From assembly GCF_008329965.1 (NCBI RefSeq), contig NZ_CP036150.1, positions 2,604,001 to 2,668,000 on the forward strand: 64,000 bases of DNA. Reading direction: 5' to 3'. This document shows positions 35,195 to 45,188 of this stretch, in pieces. Positions within the stretch are counted from its first letter, which is position 1; each line of letters begins with the position of its first letter. This stretch comes from Oceanispirochaeta crateris (lineage in GTDB: Bacteria > Spirochaetota > Spirochaetia > DSM-2461). The notes under the pieces were generated by a model that made no database searches, was not told where the DNA came from, and worked only from the letters and a program-made list of their open reading frames with translations. A program made the translations under genes and the position numbers.

Positions 35195-36445
35195 ATGAGT
35201 GACAAGATATCAGAAAAATTCACAGATTTTGGTTTATCCCCTGCCCTATTGAGGGCGATCAAGGTTCAAAAGTATGAAGACCCCTCTCCTGTACAGATTC
35301 AGACCATCCCGGCGGTCATGTCCGGTCAGGATGTGCTGGCAGCCGCTCAAACCGGAACGGGTAAAACCGCGGCCTACACCCTCCCTATCCTAGATCGCCT
35401 GACAAGGGGTAATGAGGTCAGGTCAAATCATGTTCGCGCCCTCATCCTTACTCCCACCAGGGAGCTGGCGGCACAGGTATATGACAGCGTGGTGAACTAC
35501 TCACGCTTTCTACCCCTGAGATCCACCGTTGTCTATGGTGGTGTCAAAATCAACCCTCAAATGATACGGTTGACCAGAGGTGTGGATATCCTGGTAGCCA
35601 CTCCGGGTCGTCTTTTGGACCTGTACCGTCAGAACGCCATTAATTTTCAGCAGCTTGAGATTCTGATCCTGGATGAGGCCGACAGGATGCTCAACCTGGG
35701 CTTTCTATCCGAGGTGAGGGAGATTAAAGCTCTCATACCCCAAAAACGACAAACCTTGATGTTCACAGCAACCTTTTCGGAGGATGTGAGGGCTCTGGCT
35801 GAAGAATTTGTCTCTCAGGCGGTTGAAATAACCATTGATCCTGAAGTGATAACCCTGGATGCCGTAAAGCAATGGATCTACCCGGTGGATAAGATGAGGA
35901 AAACGGCTCTTTTCATCCACCTTATACAGGAAAATCACTGGGAAAAGATCCTGGTGTTCACAAAGACCAAAAACGGAGCCGACCATCTGGCCCGAAAACT
36001 GATGAAAGCCGGTATTTCCACTGCGACAATTCACGGCAATAAGAGTCAGGGAGCCCGAACCAGAGCCCTGGATGAATTCAAAAGCGATAAGGTGTCCATA
36101 CTGGTAGCAACCGATCTGGCCGCCAGAGGCTTGGATATTGACCAGCTACCCTTGGTGGTAAACTTTGATTTGCCTCACCTTAAGGAAGACTATATTCACA
36201 GGATAGGACGCACAGGACGAGCCGGTGCTACAGGAGAAGCCCTGTCCTTTGTCTGTTTTGATGATTTTGAAAAACTCGCCGACATAGAACGGCTCACAAA
36301 ACAAGTGCTGGACAGGCGGACAGTAGAAGGCTTTGAACCCGAGAAGGAACTGCCGCCGTCCCGTTTGGATCTCCGCCCATTTAAACCCAAAAAGCCGAAG
36401 AAGCCCAAAAAAAAGAAACAGATTGAGAGTCTTACCGGGAATTGA
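35195..36445 (+). CDS. rhlE: DEAD-box RNA helicase, RhlE type
   Basis: A 416-residue ATP-dependent RNA helicase. The Q motif (YEDPSPVQIQTIP) leads into motif I AAQTGTGKTAA, Ia TPTRELAAQ, II LDEADRM, III as TATFS (SAT variant), V LVATDLAARGLDI and VI HRIGRTGRAG. A short basic tail rich in Lys-Pro (PKKPKKPKKKK) probably binds RNA. RhlE is taken from the domain order and tail; related CsdA/SrmB roles in ribosome assembly or mRNA decay are possible. GGAG lies unusually far (16 nt) before the ATG. The gene is 118 bases after tcdA and could be part of the same run. Confidence 0.88.
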   Translation: MSDKISEKFTDFGLSPALLRAIKVQKYEDPSPVQIQTIPAVMSGQDVLAAAQTGTGKTAAYTLPILDRLTRGNEVRSNHVRALILTPTRELAAQVYDSVVNYSRFLPLRSTVVYGGVKINPQMIRLTRGVDILVATPGRLLDLYRQNAINFQQLEILILDEADRMLNLGFLSEVREIKALIPQKRQTLMFTATFSEDVRALAEEFVSQAVEITIDPEVITLDAVKQWIYPVDKMRKTALFIHLIQENHWEKILVFTKTKNGADHLARKLMKAGISTATIHGNKSQGARTRALDEFKSDKVSILVATDLAARGLDIDQLPLVVNFDLPHLKEDYIHRIGRTGRAGATGEALSFVCFDDFEKLADIERLTKQVLDRRTVEGFEPEKELPPSRLDLRPFKPKKPKKPKKKKQIESLTGN

Positions 36446-36456
36446 TTCTTCTTAGA

Positions 36457-36493
36457 TTCCCCCTCTTGCGATTCTATCGGCAAGGCGGGGGAA
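36457..36493. terminator. Hairpin between convergent rhlE and pepD genes
   Basis: TTCCCCC (36457-36463) pairs with GGGGGAA (36487-36493), with an inner TTGC/GCAA and outer AGATTC/GAATCT pairing. It sits in the 65-base gap between two convergent stops and probably ends both transcripts. No long T-run is present on either side. Confidence 0.5.
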
Positions 36494-36510
36494 GTGTCCA
36501 AAGAATCTAT

Positions 36511-37944
36511 CTACTTAAAAGATTTCAGCAATTCAACCATAAAGAACCGAAAAGGCTCCAGAGAAGGCACATACAGGCGTTCCTCCGGTGTATGGGGATG
36601 CTTGATGGTCGGTCCGATTGAGATCATATCCATCCCGGAAAATGCATCACCGATCAATCCGCATTCCAGACCCGCATGAATTGCCTCAACGACAGGTTCT
36701 TTTCCAGTAACTTTCTTATATACATCCACACTCTTTTTCAACAGTTCAGACTCGGGATTTGGTTTCCAGGAGGGGTACTTATTGAGGGTATCACAAGTTC
36801 CTCCAGCCAGCTCAGACAGGGCAACCATTTTTTCATTCATATCCTTGAGTTCAGACATGACTGCGCTCCTCTGGCTCGTCAGAAAGTCTGCCTGTTCCGA
36901 GCTGATAGAAGCCCATGCCAGGTTACTCGAGGTTTCCACAAGACCTTCTATGACAGAAGAAACCTTTTCCACCCCATGGGGGATCAAGCGAATGATCCGC
37001 AGAATCATTTGGCCCGCTTCTTTCGTTAGAACGCGGATGACATCAGGCCCATCTTCCAGTTTTAGAGAAAGTCCCTCCTCTACCGTTCCCGATTCGTTCA
37101 TGAAAATCTGTTCCCATTCAGAAACAATGGACTGTATATCCACGTCGGATGAGAGGGTAAAATGAGCGACCGCATCCCGGCAGATGGCATTGGAAGCACC
37201 GCTCCCCCCCTTCAACTCTGCTAAGCGGAAAGACTCAAATGGAACAAGACTGGTCAAGACACGCTCGGCCATCTTCAGGGCATTCCCCAAGTTCAGGTTG
37301 ATGTCCATCCCCGAATGACCGCCCTTCAGACCTCCAACAGAGAGGGTGTAAGCCTTGAGACCTGAACCTGCTTCTTCAGAATTCAGGGGAATCTTCATCC
37401 GGCTGTCTGCACCACCGGCACAGCCGATGGTAAAAATTCCCTCATCCTCAGAATCCAGATTGATCAGGATTTTACCCTCGACAAATCCCTCTTCCAGATG
37501 ATTGGCACCAACCAGGCCGATCTCTTCATCACTTGTGATGAGAATCTCGAGAGGGGGATGCACGGCTTCTTCATCGCTGACCAGATCCATCACCAGAGCC
37601 AAAGCGATACCGTTATCCGCTCCCAGAGTGGTCTTATCCCCGCGAATCCAATCGCCTTCACGGACCAGAACAATGGGATCTGTCTCAAAATTATGATCCG
37701 ATTCCGGCAGTTTTTCGCAGACCATATCTGAATGCCCCTGAAGGACAACAAGAGGAGAGTCCTCATATCCCTTAGTTCCCGGAACCCTGATGACTAAATT
37801 ATTATATCCGTCCCGTTTAACCTTATACCCCTGGGCTTCACCCCAGGACTGAAGCCAATCTGTGATGGGTCCGCTATTCTGTGATTTCCGGGGAGTCTTA
37901 TTAATTTCACTTAAATAGAAAAGTATTTGGTCAGTATGATTCAT
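36511..37944 (-). CDS. pepD: Cytosolic non-specific dipeptidase
   Basis: An M20-family metallopeptidase of 477 residues that hydrolyses Xaa-His and other dipeptides in the cytoplasm. The zinc ligands are seen in LQGHSDMVCE, the bridging Asp in TLGADNGIALAL and the Glu pair in TSDEEIGLVGA. GLKGGHSGMDINLNLGNAL is the dimer-lid region and GLECGLIGDAFSGMD the C-terminal ligand region. GAGG is 6 nt before the ATG. It overlaps the stop of lnt by four bases (ATGA), so the two are cotranscribed. Confidence 0.94.
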   Translation of the reverse strand: MNHTDQILFYLSEINKTPRKSQNSGPITDWLQSWGEAQGYKVKRDGYNNLVIRVPGTKGYEDSPLVVLQGHSDMVCEKLPESDHNFETDPIVLVREGDWIRGDKTTLGADNGIALALVMDLVSDEEAVHPPLEILITSDEEIGLVGANHLEEGFVEGKILINLDSEDEGIFTIGCAGGADSRMKIPLNSEEAGSGLKAYTLSVGGLKGGHSGMDINLNLGNALKMAERVLTSLVPFESFRLAELKGGSGASNAICRDAVAHFTLSSDVDIQSIVSEWEQIFMNESGTVEEGLSLKLEDGPDVIRVLTKEAGQMILRIIRLIPHGVEKVSSVIEGLVETSSNLAWASISSEQADFLTSQRSAVMSELKDMNEKMVALSELAGGTCDTLNKYPSWKPNPESELLKKSVDVYKKVTGKEPVVEAIHAGLECGLIGDAFSGMDMISIGPTIKHPHTPEERLYVPSLEPFRFFMVELLKSFK

Positions 37945-39530
37945 TTTTCGCCTCTTTTTTTAAGTATAGTAAACAGAGTGAGACCTATCCCGAAGATTAT
38001 GGATAAAATCATGATTAATCTGTCAAATAGAAAATTAGTTCGTGTATAGACCGTGGATACACCATCATATACCGGAACATCCACTGTCAGGATATCCGCC
38101 GTGAATGGTTCCAGGTATTCTACAATTTTACCATTGGGATCAATCAGACAGGTAAAACCACCGTTGGTTGCCCGGATCATGGACCGTCTGTTTTCAACAG
38201 AACGGAAGACAGCCATACCCACATGCTGGATAGAGCAGGCCTGGGCTGGAGACCAGGAATCATTGGTCACGTTGACGAGGACTTGAGCCCCTTCTCTGAC
38301 AAAGTTCCGGCTGAGATAGCCGAAGGTATCTTCAAAACAGATAAGGGGGGATGCTTTTACTCCGGCCACATCGAAGACAGAGTATTCGGCTCCTTTTTCA
38401 TAAAAGGTCGCTCCATTATCCAGGATGTATTCATAAAACCTGGGGAACAGCTTCGTATATGGAAAATGCTCTCCAAATGGAACCAGATGAATTTTTCTAT
38501 AATTGTCGACAATATCCTTTCCCTGAAACTGGAGAACCGAGTTATATGTAATCATCTTTCCCGCAGACAATTCGGAATCGTTATTCCCAATCAAAAAGGG
38601 AGTGTCTTTGTCTTCCAGAAAGTCTAAAAGTCTCTGAACAAGAGCCAGGCGTTCCCGATCCTCGCGGCGTTTATTGTGCCATTGGATAGAGGGAACAAAA
38701 GAGGTTTCGGACCAGACGACTGCATCCGGTTCATCTGCCATGGCTTCCTCGGAAAGCTCCAACAATTTATCCAGAGCTTTGGCATACACCTCGGTACCGC
38801 TGAGCCATGCATTGATATCATGCTGGATTAGAGAGGTTTTCCACACTGGGCTATCATCATAATCCACCCTATTCACATGGGAGTAAACAAGACTTCCTGT
38901 TAGTATGAGCAGATAGAGACATCCGGGAATAGCAAGGAATTTTGCCTTTTTTAGGAGAGAGAAAGCTCCCCCCACCTCTTTTCTGAAAATGAGATACCTG
39001 GCAATCCAGAGAGAAGGAAAGACAAGGAGCCCGGACACCCCCAAAACTCCTGTGAGATCGGAGATTCCAATGACAGATAGATTCCGATACTGTGAGTAGC
39101 CGAGTATTCCATATGAATATCCCAGAAAACCTTTGGTTCTGAAGATCTCAAAAGCCAGCCAGAAAACAAGCTGCATAAGATAACCCCAACGAGGAAAAGT
39201 CTTATCTGCCCATTTAAAGACAGGGAACCAAAACATGAAATAAACCGCATAAATCAGAGGAACCACGACAAAAGAGGTAGGATTAAACTTTGCAAGCCAG
39301 AAATTAAAGAGGCTATAGGCAAAATAACCGTAAAGAGCCCCGTAAAGAATGCTTTTAAGAAACCCGGCCCGATGGATCAGGAGAAAGACTGGAATCAGGG
39401 CAAACCACGCAAGAAAGCCGAAACCCCAGCGATAGAGAAAATTGGGAAAGGATAGTGCAAACAGCAGGGATCCACTGAGAAGGAGAAACAAATCCGCCAG
39501 CCATGGGTATTTTTCAAGGATTTTCATCAT
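37941..39530 (-). CDS. lnt: Apolipoprotein N-acyltransferase
   Basis: Transfers the third acyl chain to the N-terminal cysteine of lipoproteins at the outer face of the inner membrane. The first 210 residues are six or so membrane helices, followed by the nitrilase-fold domain. The catalytic triad lies in VVWSETSFVP (Glu), YRKIHLVPFGEHFPY (Lys) and PLICFEDTF (Cys). The essential loop VNVTNDSWSPAQA and a C-terminal membrane helix are present. Length 529 is normal. GGAG is 8 nt before the ATG. The protein fits a genome with many predicted lipoproteins such as those in this window. Confidence 0.95.
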   Translation of the reverse strand: MMKILEKYPWLADLFLLLSGSLLFALSFPNFLYRWGFGFLAWFALIPVFLLIHRAGFLKSILYGALYGYFAYSLFNFWLAKFNPTSFVVVPLIYAVYFMFWFPVFKWADKTFPRWGYLMQLVFWLAFEIFRTKGFLGYSYGILGYSQYRNLSVIGISDLTGVLGVSGLLVFPSLWIARYLIFRKEVGGAFSLLKKAKFLAIPGCLYLLILTGSLVYSHVNRVDYDDSPVWKTSLIQHDINAWLSGTEVYAKALDKLLELSEEAMADEPDAVVWSETSFVPSIQWHNKRREDRERLALVQRLLDFLEDKDTPFLIGNNDSELSAGKMITYNSVLQFQGKDIVDNYRKIHLVPFGEHFPYTKLFPRFYEYILDNGATFYEKGAEYSVFDVAGVKASPLICFEDTFGYLSRNFVREGAQVLVNVTNDSWSPAQACSIQHVGMAVFRSVENRRSMIRATNGGFTCLIDPNGKIVEYLEPFTADILTVDVPVYDGVSTVYTRTNFLFDRLIMILSIIFGIGLTLFTILKKRGEK

Positions 39531-39711
39531 GATAAGAACTCCGTGATTTTCAAATATAAAGGACCAGGAAAGGCCGCAGCAAATAAGAAAAGATTGTATC
39601 CCAATTCAAAGAATTGGAAAAGGATAAAGATCAATGGCTCTGGCGAAATGGGAATACTGATTTTGCAAAAGCAGCCCTTTGGAGTCTATAATCGGAGGAC
39701 AGGAGAGAAGA

Positions 39712-42036
39712 ATGCATCAGGGATACATACTCACATCAGAAAGTCTGGATATCCAGGACCGGCATGAGATTCATCTAAGCGGGACAGGTCCGGAAGGCCC
39801 TTTCTTTATAAAAATAACGGACAATAAACCTGTTTTCTTTGTCCCCGGGAGCCTAGAACTTCCGCCCTTTGATTTTTCTTTGCGTAAACCAGTTCAACTG
39901 ACAAGCTACTCCGGTGAATCCGTAGATGCCCTCTACTTTGATTCACTGCATCAGTTCTTTGGAGCCAAGGAAAAACTGACAAGCCAGGGCTGCCGGGTCT
40001 ACGAGAGCGATGTATATCCTTCGGAGCGGTTTTTAATGGAACGGTTTATTACAGGAGCCATCTGCTGGGATGGCCCGGGCAGGATAGTAGATGGGGGAAC
40101 TCTTTATGTGAATCCCAGGATATCCGCCCCCGAAGAAGGGACCAGCTCAAAACCGGAACTGAGAGTCCTCTCTCTGGATATAGAAACAGGACAACAGGGA
40201 GAGGTCTATTCAATTGCCATGCATGGGACGGGGTATAACTGCGTCTTGAAGGATTTTAAAAAGGTCCTGATCCACAGCGACCACAAGAGTATCGAAGGTG
40301 ATTTTCAATACTGTCAGGGAGAGAAAGAAACCCTGAAGGCCTTTCAAGCCTGGATTCGTAAATGGGACCCCGACATCATCATAGGATGGTATGTGATCGG
40401 CTTTGACCTGACCTTTCTTGAAAACCGCTTCCGTCACTTTGGAGAAGCATTTTTACCGGGCAGGGAGAACCAGCCTCTCAAGATCAAGGAAAACAGAGCT
40501 GGATTCTTTTCGGCAGAATGCAGGGGCCGCCAGATCATCGACGGACTGCAGACTATGAGGCAGAATTTTTATAAATTTGAGAATTTCAAGCTGGAGACCG
40601 TGGCTCAGGAACTACTGGGACGAGGCAAAGACATTGAAGAAGAGGGGGTGAGCAAGGTAGAAGAAATTGAACGCCGATATAAAGAAGATCCCGCAGCTCT
40701 GGCAAGATACAACCTCGAAGACTGCATCCTTGTGAGCGACATATTTAAAAAGACTGACCTATTGGGACTTATCCTGGCGAGGAGAGAGATGACAGGACTC
40801 CCCCTGGACCAGGTGAATAGAACGGTGGCGGCCTTTGATTTTTTCTACCTTCCACGGCTGCACCGCCATGGACTGGTGGCCCCGGATTCCGGAGATGTAC
40901 AAGCGGGAGAGTCGGCAAGTGGAGGCTATGTTTTTGCCGGAGAACCAGGCCTTTATGAACAGGTCATAGTGCTGGATTTCAAGAGTCTGTACCCCTCGCT
41001 TATCAGAACCTTCCACATTGATCCCCTGGCTTTGATCCAAAATGGAAATCAGAGCATCACCACCCCTACGGGACACAGTTTCTCCAAGACCGAAACCATA
41101 CTCCCCGACTTTCTGGCAGAAGCGATGAACAAACGAAAAAAAGCCAAGGAAGAACACAATGAACCCCTCTCTCAAGCCGTGAAAATTTTGATGAATTCCT
41201 TTTACGGCGCCATGGGAACGACAGCCTGCCGCTTTTACAATCCCGACCTGCCTAAAGCCATCACCGGTACGGGGCAATGGATACTCAAAGAGACAGTACA
41301 ATGGCTTAGAGGAGAGGAGTATAAAGTCATTTATGGCGATACAGACTCGGTTTTTATCTGCCTGAAAAAGGCCGAAACTCATAGACCCGAGGAATCAGGA
41401 CTCCGCCTGGCAGAGAGGGTCAATCATTTTATTGGGAACAGAGTAATGGAGATCTCTGGCGTATTTTCCCACCTTGAAATTGAATACGAAAAGCTTTATA
41501 GAAAATTCTTTCTTCCCCCTCTGAGGGGGAGCGAAACAGGCGCCCGCAAAAGATACGCGGGGCTCCTCGTGAAAGGAGGAATTGAAAACCTTGAATTTAC
41601 AGGAATGGAATTTGTCCGTTCTGACTGGACAGAAATGGCCCGGAACTTCCAGTATGAGCTATACAGGCAGTTTTTTCACAATGAAGATGCCCAGGGATGG
41701 ATCAAACAATACATGGAAGACCTCCGAAGTGGAAAAATGGATGACGAACTGGTCTACAAGAAGGGCTTAAGCAAGGATCCCGAAGAGTATACAAAAAACA
41801 TTCCTCCCCATGTGAAGGCGGCTCTCCTCCTCCCCGCGGAAGAACGAAAAAAGCTTAGATCCATCGAATATATGATCACTCCATCCGGACCGATGCCCCT
41901 GAGTTTGGCACCATTAGAGCCCGATTACGACCATTACCTCGAAAAACAGATACGGCCCATAGCCGAAACCATACTGCCTTATATGGGCCTGACCTTTGAT
42001 GAGATTTGCTATGGAAAACAGCTGGATTTATTCTGA
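39712..42036 (+). CDS. polB: DNA polymerase II (family B)
   Basis: A 774-residue family B polymerase. An N-terminal exonuclease domain has SLDIETGQQG (motif ExoI), GWYVIGFDLTFLE (ExoII) and YNLEDCILVSDIF (ExoIII). The polymerase has motif A VLDFKSLYPSLIRTF, motif B KILMNSFYGAMG and motif C YGDTDSVF. The last five residues are QLDLF, an almost ideal beta-clamp-binding motif as in E. coli Pol II. I chose the ATG at 39712 after GGAGAG; a TTG at 39679 in the same frame is less likely. Pol II acts in replication restart and translesion synthesis, and in E. coli is damage-induced. Confidence 0.93.
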   Translation: MHQGYILTSESLDIQDRHEIHLSGTGPEGPFFIKITDNKPVFFVPGSLELPPFDFSLRKPVQLTSYSGESVDALYFDSLHQFFGAKEKLTSQGCRVYESDVYPSERFLMERFITGAICWDGPGRIVDGGTLYVNPRISAPEEGTSSKPELRVLSLDIETGQQGEVYSIAMHGTGYNCVLKDFKKVLIHSDHKSIEGDFQYCQGEKETLKAFQAWIRKWDPDIIIGWYVIGFDLTFLENRFRHFGEAFLPGRENQPLKIKENRAGFFSAECRGRQIIDGLQTMRQNFYKFENFKLETVAQELLGRGKDIEEEGVSKVEEIERRYKEDPAALARYNLEDCILVSDIFKKTDLLGLILARREMTGLPLDQVNRTVAAFDFFYLPRLHRHGLVAPDSGDVQAGESASGGYVFAGEPGLYEQVIVLDFKSLYPSLIRTFHIDPLALIQNGNQSITTPTGHSFSKTETILPDFLAEAMNKRKKAKEEHNEPLSQAVKILMNSFYGAMGTTACRFYNPDLPKAITGTGQWILKETVQWLRGEEYKVIYGDTDSVFICLKKAETHRPEESGLRLAERVNHFIGNRVMEISGVFSHLEIEYEKLYRKFFLPPLRGSETGARKRYAGLLVKGGIENLEFTGMEFVRSDWTEMARNFQYELYRQFFHNEDAQGWIKQYMEDLRSGKMDDELVYKKGLSKDPEEYTKNIPPHVKAALLLPAEERKKLRSIEYMITPSGPMPLSLAPLEPDYDHYLEKQIRPIAETILPYMGLTFDEICYGKQLDLF

Positions 42037-42137
42037 TAGCCTCCCGGATAGGCAGGGGGGAGCGTCCAGAATCTTTCACATTTTTCAAGAAAACGGGTTT
42101 ATACTATAGAAAAATGTGAACAGGAGCTCCGATATCA

Positions 42138-42533
42138 ATGTCTTCCGGCCTCCAAGAAAATATAGTAGAAGTTCTTCAGGAAGAGAATACCATAGTCTTT
42201 GTCATGAGCCATACAGGGAAATACCTCAGCCTCCTGGGTGGGTCCAACAGAGGACTCTATGCGGACGGTTCAGTACTTATTGGCAAGAGTTATCCTGATG
42301 TTCTTAAAAAAGAAAAAGCAGAGTACTTCCAATCTCTCCTGGATAAGGTGATTGAAACCAAGGAGCCTCTGGAAGTGGAATATGAACTGAGTTCTGCTGA
42401 TTTTATTGAAAAACTGAGCAACGGCCCCTCGACCTGTCAGAAATACAGGGTGAATATTTTTCCTCTGGAGATAGACCCTCAGGAAAAACTCCATAAAGTA
42501 GTATGGGCAGTGCATAACATCACCGATCAATAA
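42138..42533 (+). CDS. Small stand-alone PAS-domain protein
   Basis: A 131-residue protein that is one PAS fold: IVFVMSHTGKYLSLLGGSN at the first strands, IGKSYPDVL as the helix turn, and KYRVNIFPLEIDPQEKLHKVVWAVHNITDQ as the closing strands ending in the D-I-T hallmark. There is no output domain or membrane segment. It may have lost a kinase or act as a partner of another sensor. GGAG lies 11 bases before the ATG. It follows polB by 101 bases. Confidence 0.75.
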   Translation: MSSGLQENIVEVLQEENTIVFVMSHTGKYLSLLGGSNRGLYADGSVLIGKSYPDVLKKEKAEYFQSLLDKVIETKEPLEVEYELSSADFIEKLSNGPSTCQKYRVNIFPLEIDPQEKLHKVVWAVHNITDQ

Positions 42534-42566
42534 CCACACTTACCCGGCATCACCTGCATCAGGGCG

Positions 42567-42597
42567 CAAAAAAACCCCGCTTCATTGTCCCGGGGTT
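42567..42597 (-). terminator. Minus-strand intrinsic terminator
   Basis: AACCCCG (42573-42579) pairs with CGGGGTT (42591-42597). On the minus strand the hairpin runs into seven Ts (complement of 42568-42574). It is 150 bases beyond the DUF362 gene's stop, so it may end that message or a short RNA starting near 42656. Confidence 0.75.
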
Positions 42598-42746
42598 AGG
42601 TATATCACTCGGCTTTATCTTGGGTCTTAATGACCTCTCTGACCGATTGAACTTTGCTTTGTTATATAGGTATTATCATCGGCTAATGTCATGATTTTGT
42701 TAATAAATAATATGATTTCCATGAATCCCAAGCCTGAAAAAACCAA

Positions 42747-43820
42747 TCAACTTAAAAAGTTCACTATATCTGCTGCACTGGGCGGACATCCGGGTACAGA
42801 GGAAGAACAACCCTTCAAGCATTGCCCTATTCCTATTCCTTCCACAGAAGATCCTTTAAATCCCTGCCCGATCTTGACGGTTTCAGGAATGGGCAGGCCT
42901 TTCTCACTCATGATTTTCAAGGCTTGCATCAACGAGGCATAACAGGCACTACAGGCACCTTTCTCATGAATGTGATGGGATAAAGATCTTGCCATGGAAG
43001 AACGCTGGAGACTTCCAAGTCCTTCTCCTTTATTCAAGGGAATAAGAGTGTCTGATTTTAGCTGTGTAGAACCGGCCCCCAAAACCGCAGCCTTGCCAAT
43101 ATAGGGAACATCATCGATATTCAACCCCAGGAGAGAGCAGCCATAACTGTCCAACAGAACAGGATCAAAAGCCGCCATAAAGAGGTTCAGAGTTTGAGGA
43201 TTGCCGCCCTCCTCAAAATCGGGATCCCCTTCAAGGGCATCCACTAAAATAAGATCGGCCTTTAGAATCTCGTTCAAATCGGCAATGGGCTGAAATAACC
43301 CTTCCCGGTGGTAGCGCTGTTTCTCACTGTCAGGAATGCAGCCTTTTAGATTTTTAAGGGCGCAGGTCATAGCTGTCTGGCAGTGGCCTTTCAAAACGGG
43401 AATATTGATGAGCCTGTCCAGCTCCAGAATAGATCGGCAGATTCGGTAGTCTCCATTGCTGGCTTCCAGAGTGACCGAGTCATCCTTTTGCAGGTCAACA
43501 AGAGGTACTGAGTATTTTTTGGATAGCTCGCTGTACCCGCAGATGCGGAAAGCCCGCTCCGTTCTGTCTCCCACCCAGGACCCTTCGAGAATACTGAGAT
43601 TTTCAAATCCCTGTTCCTGGAGAAAAGAGATGATGCCCCCGCAGAATTCAGGATGTGTTGTGGCGCCGGAAGATGCTTTTTTTGAAACGACCAGATTGGG
43701 TTTTAATCCGATAGATTCAGTTTTTGACCAGGTTTTCCAGGCTCCTGAGGCTTCCATTAGTGTTCTTCCTGCTTCAAATGGATCGGTTCCATACCAGCAG
43801 AGTATATTGTCTTCGGTCAT
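42747..43820 (-). CDS. DUF362-family protein
   Basis: A 357-residue DUF362 protein. The family pattern is clear: GLKPNLVVSKKASSGATTHPEF near the start, LINIPVLKGHCQTAMTCALKNLKGC in the middle and DADL-like DLILVDALEGDPDFE. Cysteines cluster in the C-terminal quarter (GACSACYASLMQAL, GQCLKGCSSSVPGC), which suggests an iron-sulfur site although not the classical CxxCxxC pair of ferredoxins. AAGGAG lies shortly before the ATG. Function is not established for the family; a redox role is inferred. It is divergent from the U32 gene. Confidence 0.78.
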   Translation of the reverse strand: MTEDNILCWYGTDPFEAGRTLMEASGAWKTWSKTESIGLKPNLVVSKKASSGATTHPEFCGGIISFLQEQGFENLSILEGSWVGDRTERAFRICGYSELSKKYSVPLVDLQKDDSVTLEASNGDYRICRSILELDRLINIPVLKGHCQTAMTCALKNLKGCIPDSEKQRYHREGLFQPIADLNEILKADLILVDALEGDPDFEEGGNPQTLNLFMAAFDPVLLDSYGCSLLGLNIDDVPYIGKAAVLGAGSTQLKSDTLIPLNKGEGLGSLQRSSMARSLSHHIHEKGACSACYASLMQALKIMSEKGLPIPETVKIGQGFKGSSVEGIGIGQCLKGCSSSVPGCPPSAADIVNFLS

Positions 43821-43946
43821 AGGATGCTCCTTATCATATTTTTATATACTGAATCGCAATTATTCTATCATAAGTCATATTAAAAGGGATATATCTCCTA
43901 GAGGGTATCTATCCTCCTTGACCTGTCGTCATTTTCTCCCATAATT

Positions 43947-45188
43947 ATGCCCATGGAATTACTCTCACCCGCAGGAAATGTGGAAAAATTAAAATACGCT
44001 TATCAATATGGTGCTGATGCGGCCTACATCGGTCTGCACAGCTTTTCACTCAGAGCCAAGGCCGACAATTTTGGCCAGGATGAGGCTGAAGAGATTGCTC
44101 GAATCAAGGGTGACAAAAAACTCTTTTGCGCCTTAAATATATTCTTTCATAACCAGGATTTGTATCGTCTGGAAGAGTCTCTAGATCAATTTGAAGCCTA
44201 CCCTTTTGATGCTTTTATCATCAGTGATATGGGAATTGTCCGCACACTTCAGAAACGATTTCCAGGAAGAAGCCTTCATCTGAGCACCCAGGCCAATGCT
44301 CTAAACAGCGATGCGGTCAAACTCTACAGGGATCTTGGCTTCAAGAGGGTCATTCTGGGGCGGGAGTGCTCTTTACAGGATATCGCCAGAATCAGGGCAG
44401 ATGTACCCGATATTGAATTGGAAGCCTTTGCCCATGGTGCCATGTGCCTGGCCTATTCAGGCCGCTGCTTCCTAAGCAAGTGGATGATAGACCGCTCGGC
44501 AAACGACGGCAGCTGCGCCCACTCCTGCCGCTGGGATTACCGGCCCCTGGAAGGACCGGCCAACACGGAGATGGTCCTGGAGGAAGGAGAGAGACCCGGT
44601 GAATATTATCCTATTTACGAAGGGGACGGCTTTACCTCCATCCTATCCAGTAAAGACATTTGTATGATCGACTATATGAAGGAATTGAAGGATACGGGTA
44701 TCGACTCCCTTAAAATTAAGGGACGGATGAAGTCCATCTACTACACCGCAATTGTAACCAGGGCTTACAGAAAGATGATTGACTCATTAGAAGGTAAAAA
44801 AGATCCTCAGCTTGAAGGCTATAGGGAGGAACTCATGAAGGTCAGCCATAGGGAGTTCTCCACTGGATTTTACTTTGGCAAGGATGACATAGAACAACCA
44901 ACCGGTAAGATGGAAGCATCCCCCTATAAATTTCTTGGTTCCATAGGCAAAGAAATATCCCCGGGAGAATATGAACTGGATGTGAAAAACCAGATTCTCA
45001 CCAGCCGGGAAATTGAATATATAGGACCCGACCTGCTCTTCCAGGCAGATAACAGTTTCTCCTTAAAAGATCCGGAAGGTGTTCTCATCGAAAAGATAGA
45101 TCACGGGAAACCCTGTACGATCATCCCCGGTTGTCCGGTGAAGGAAGGTTATATTCTAAGGCAGAATATCCAGAACCAAGCTAATTAA
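43947..45188 (+). CDS. U32-family protein, probable tRNA 5-hydroxyuridine modification protein (TrhP type)
   Basis: A 413-residue member of the U32 family. The opening MELLSPAGNVEKLKYAYQYGADAAYIG and the signature EAFAHGAMCLAYSGRCFLS are diagnostic, with further cysteines in CAHSCRWDYRPL that could bind an iron-sulfur cluster. The LKIKGRMKSIYYTA block matches the YegQ/TrhP branch, which is needed for 5-hydroxylation of U34 in tRNA using prephenate-derived chemistry. The older collagenase name is misleading. No strong Shine-Dalgarno precedes ATG 43947; the ATG at 43953 would also serve. Confidence 0.85.
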   Translation: MPMELLSPAGNVEKLKYAYQYGADAAYIGLHSFSLRAKADNFGQDEAEEIARIKGDKKLFCALNIFFHNQDLYRLEESLDQFEAYPFDAFIISDMGIVRTLQKRFPGRSLHLSTQANALNSDAVKLYRDLGFKRVILGRECSLQDIARIRADVPDIELEAFAHGAMCLAYSGRCFLSKWMIDRSANDGSCAHSCRWDYRPLEGPANTEMVLEEGERPGEYYPIYEGDGFTSILSSKDICMIDYMKELKDTGIDSLKIKGRMKSIYYTAIVTRAYRKMIDSLEGKKDPQLEGYREELMKVSHREFSTGFYFGKDDIEQPTGKMEASPYKFLGSIGKEISPGEYELDVKNQILTSREIEYIGPDLLFQADNSFSLKDPEGVLIEKIDHGKPCTIIPGCPVKEGYILRQNIQNQAN

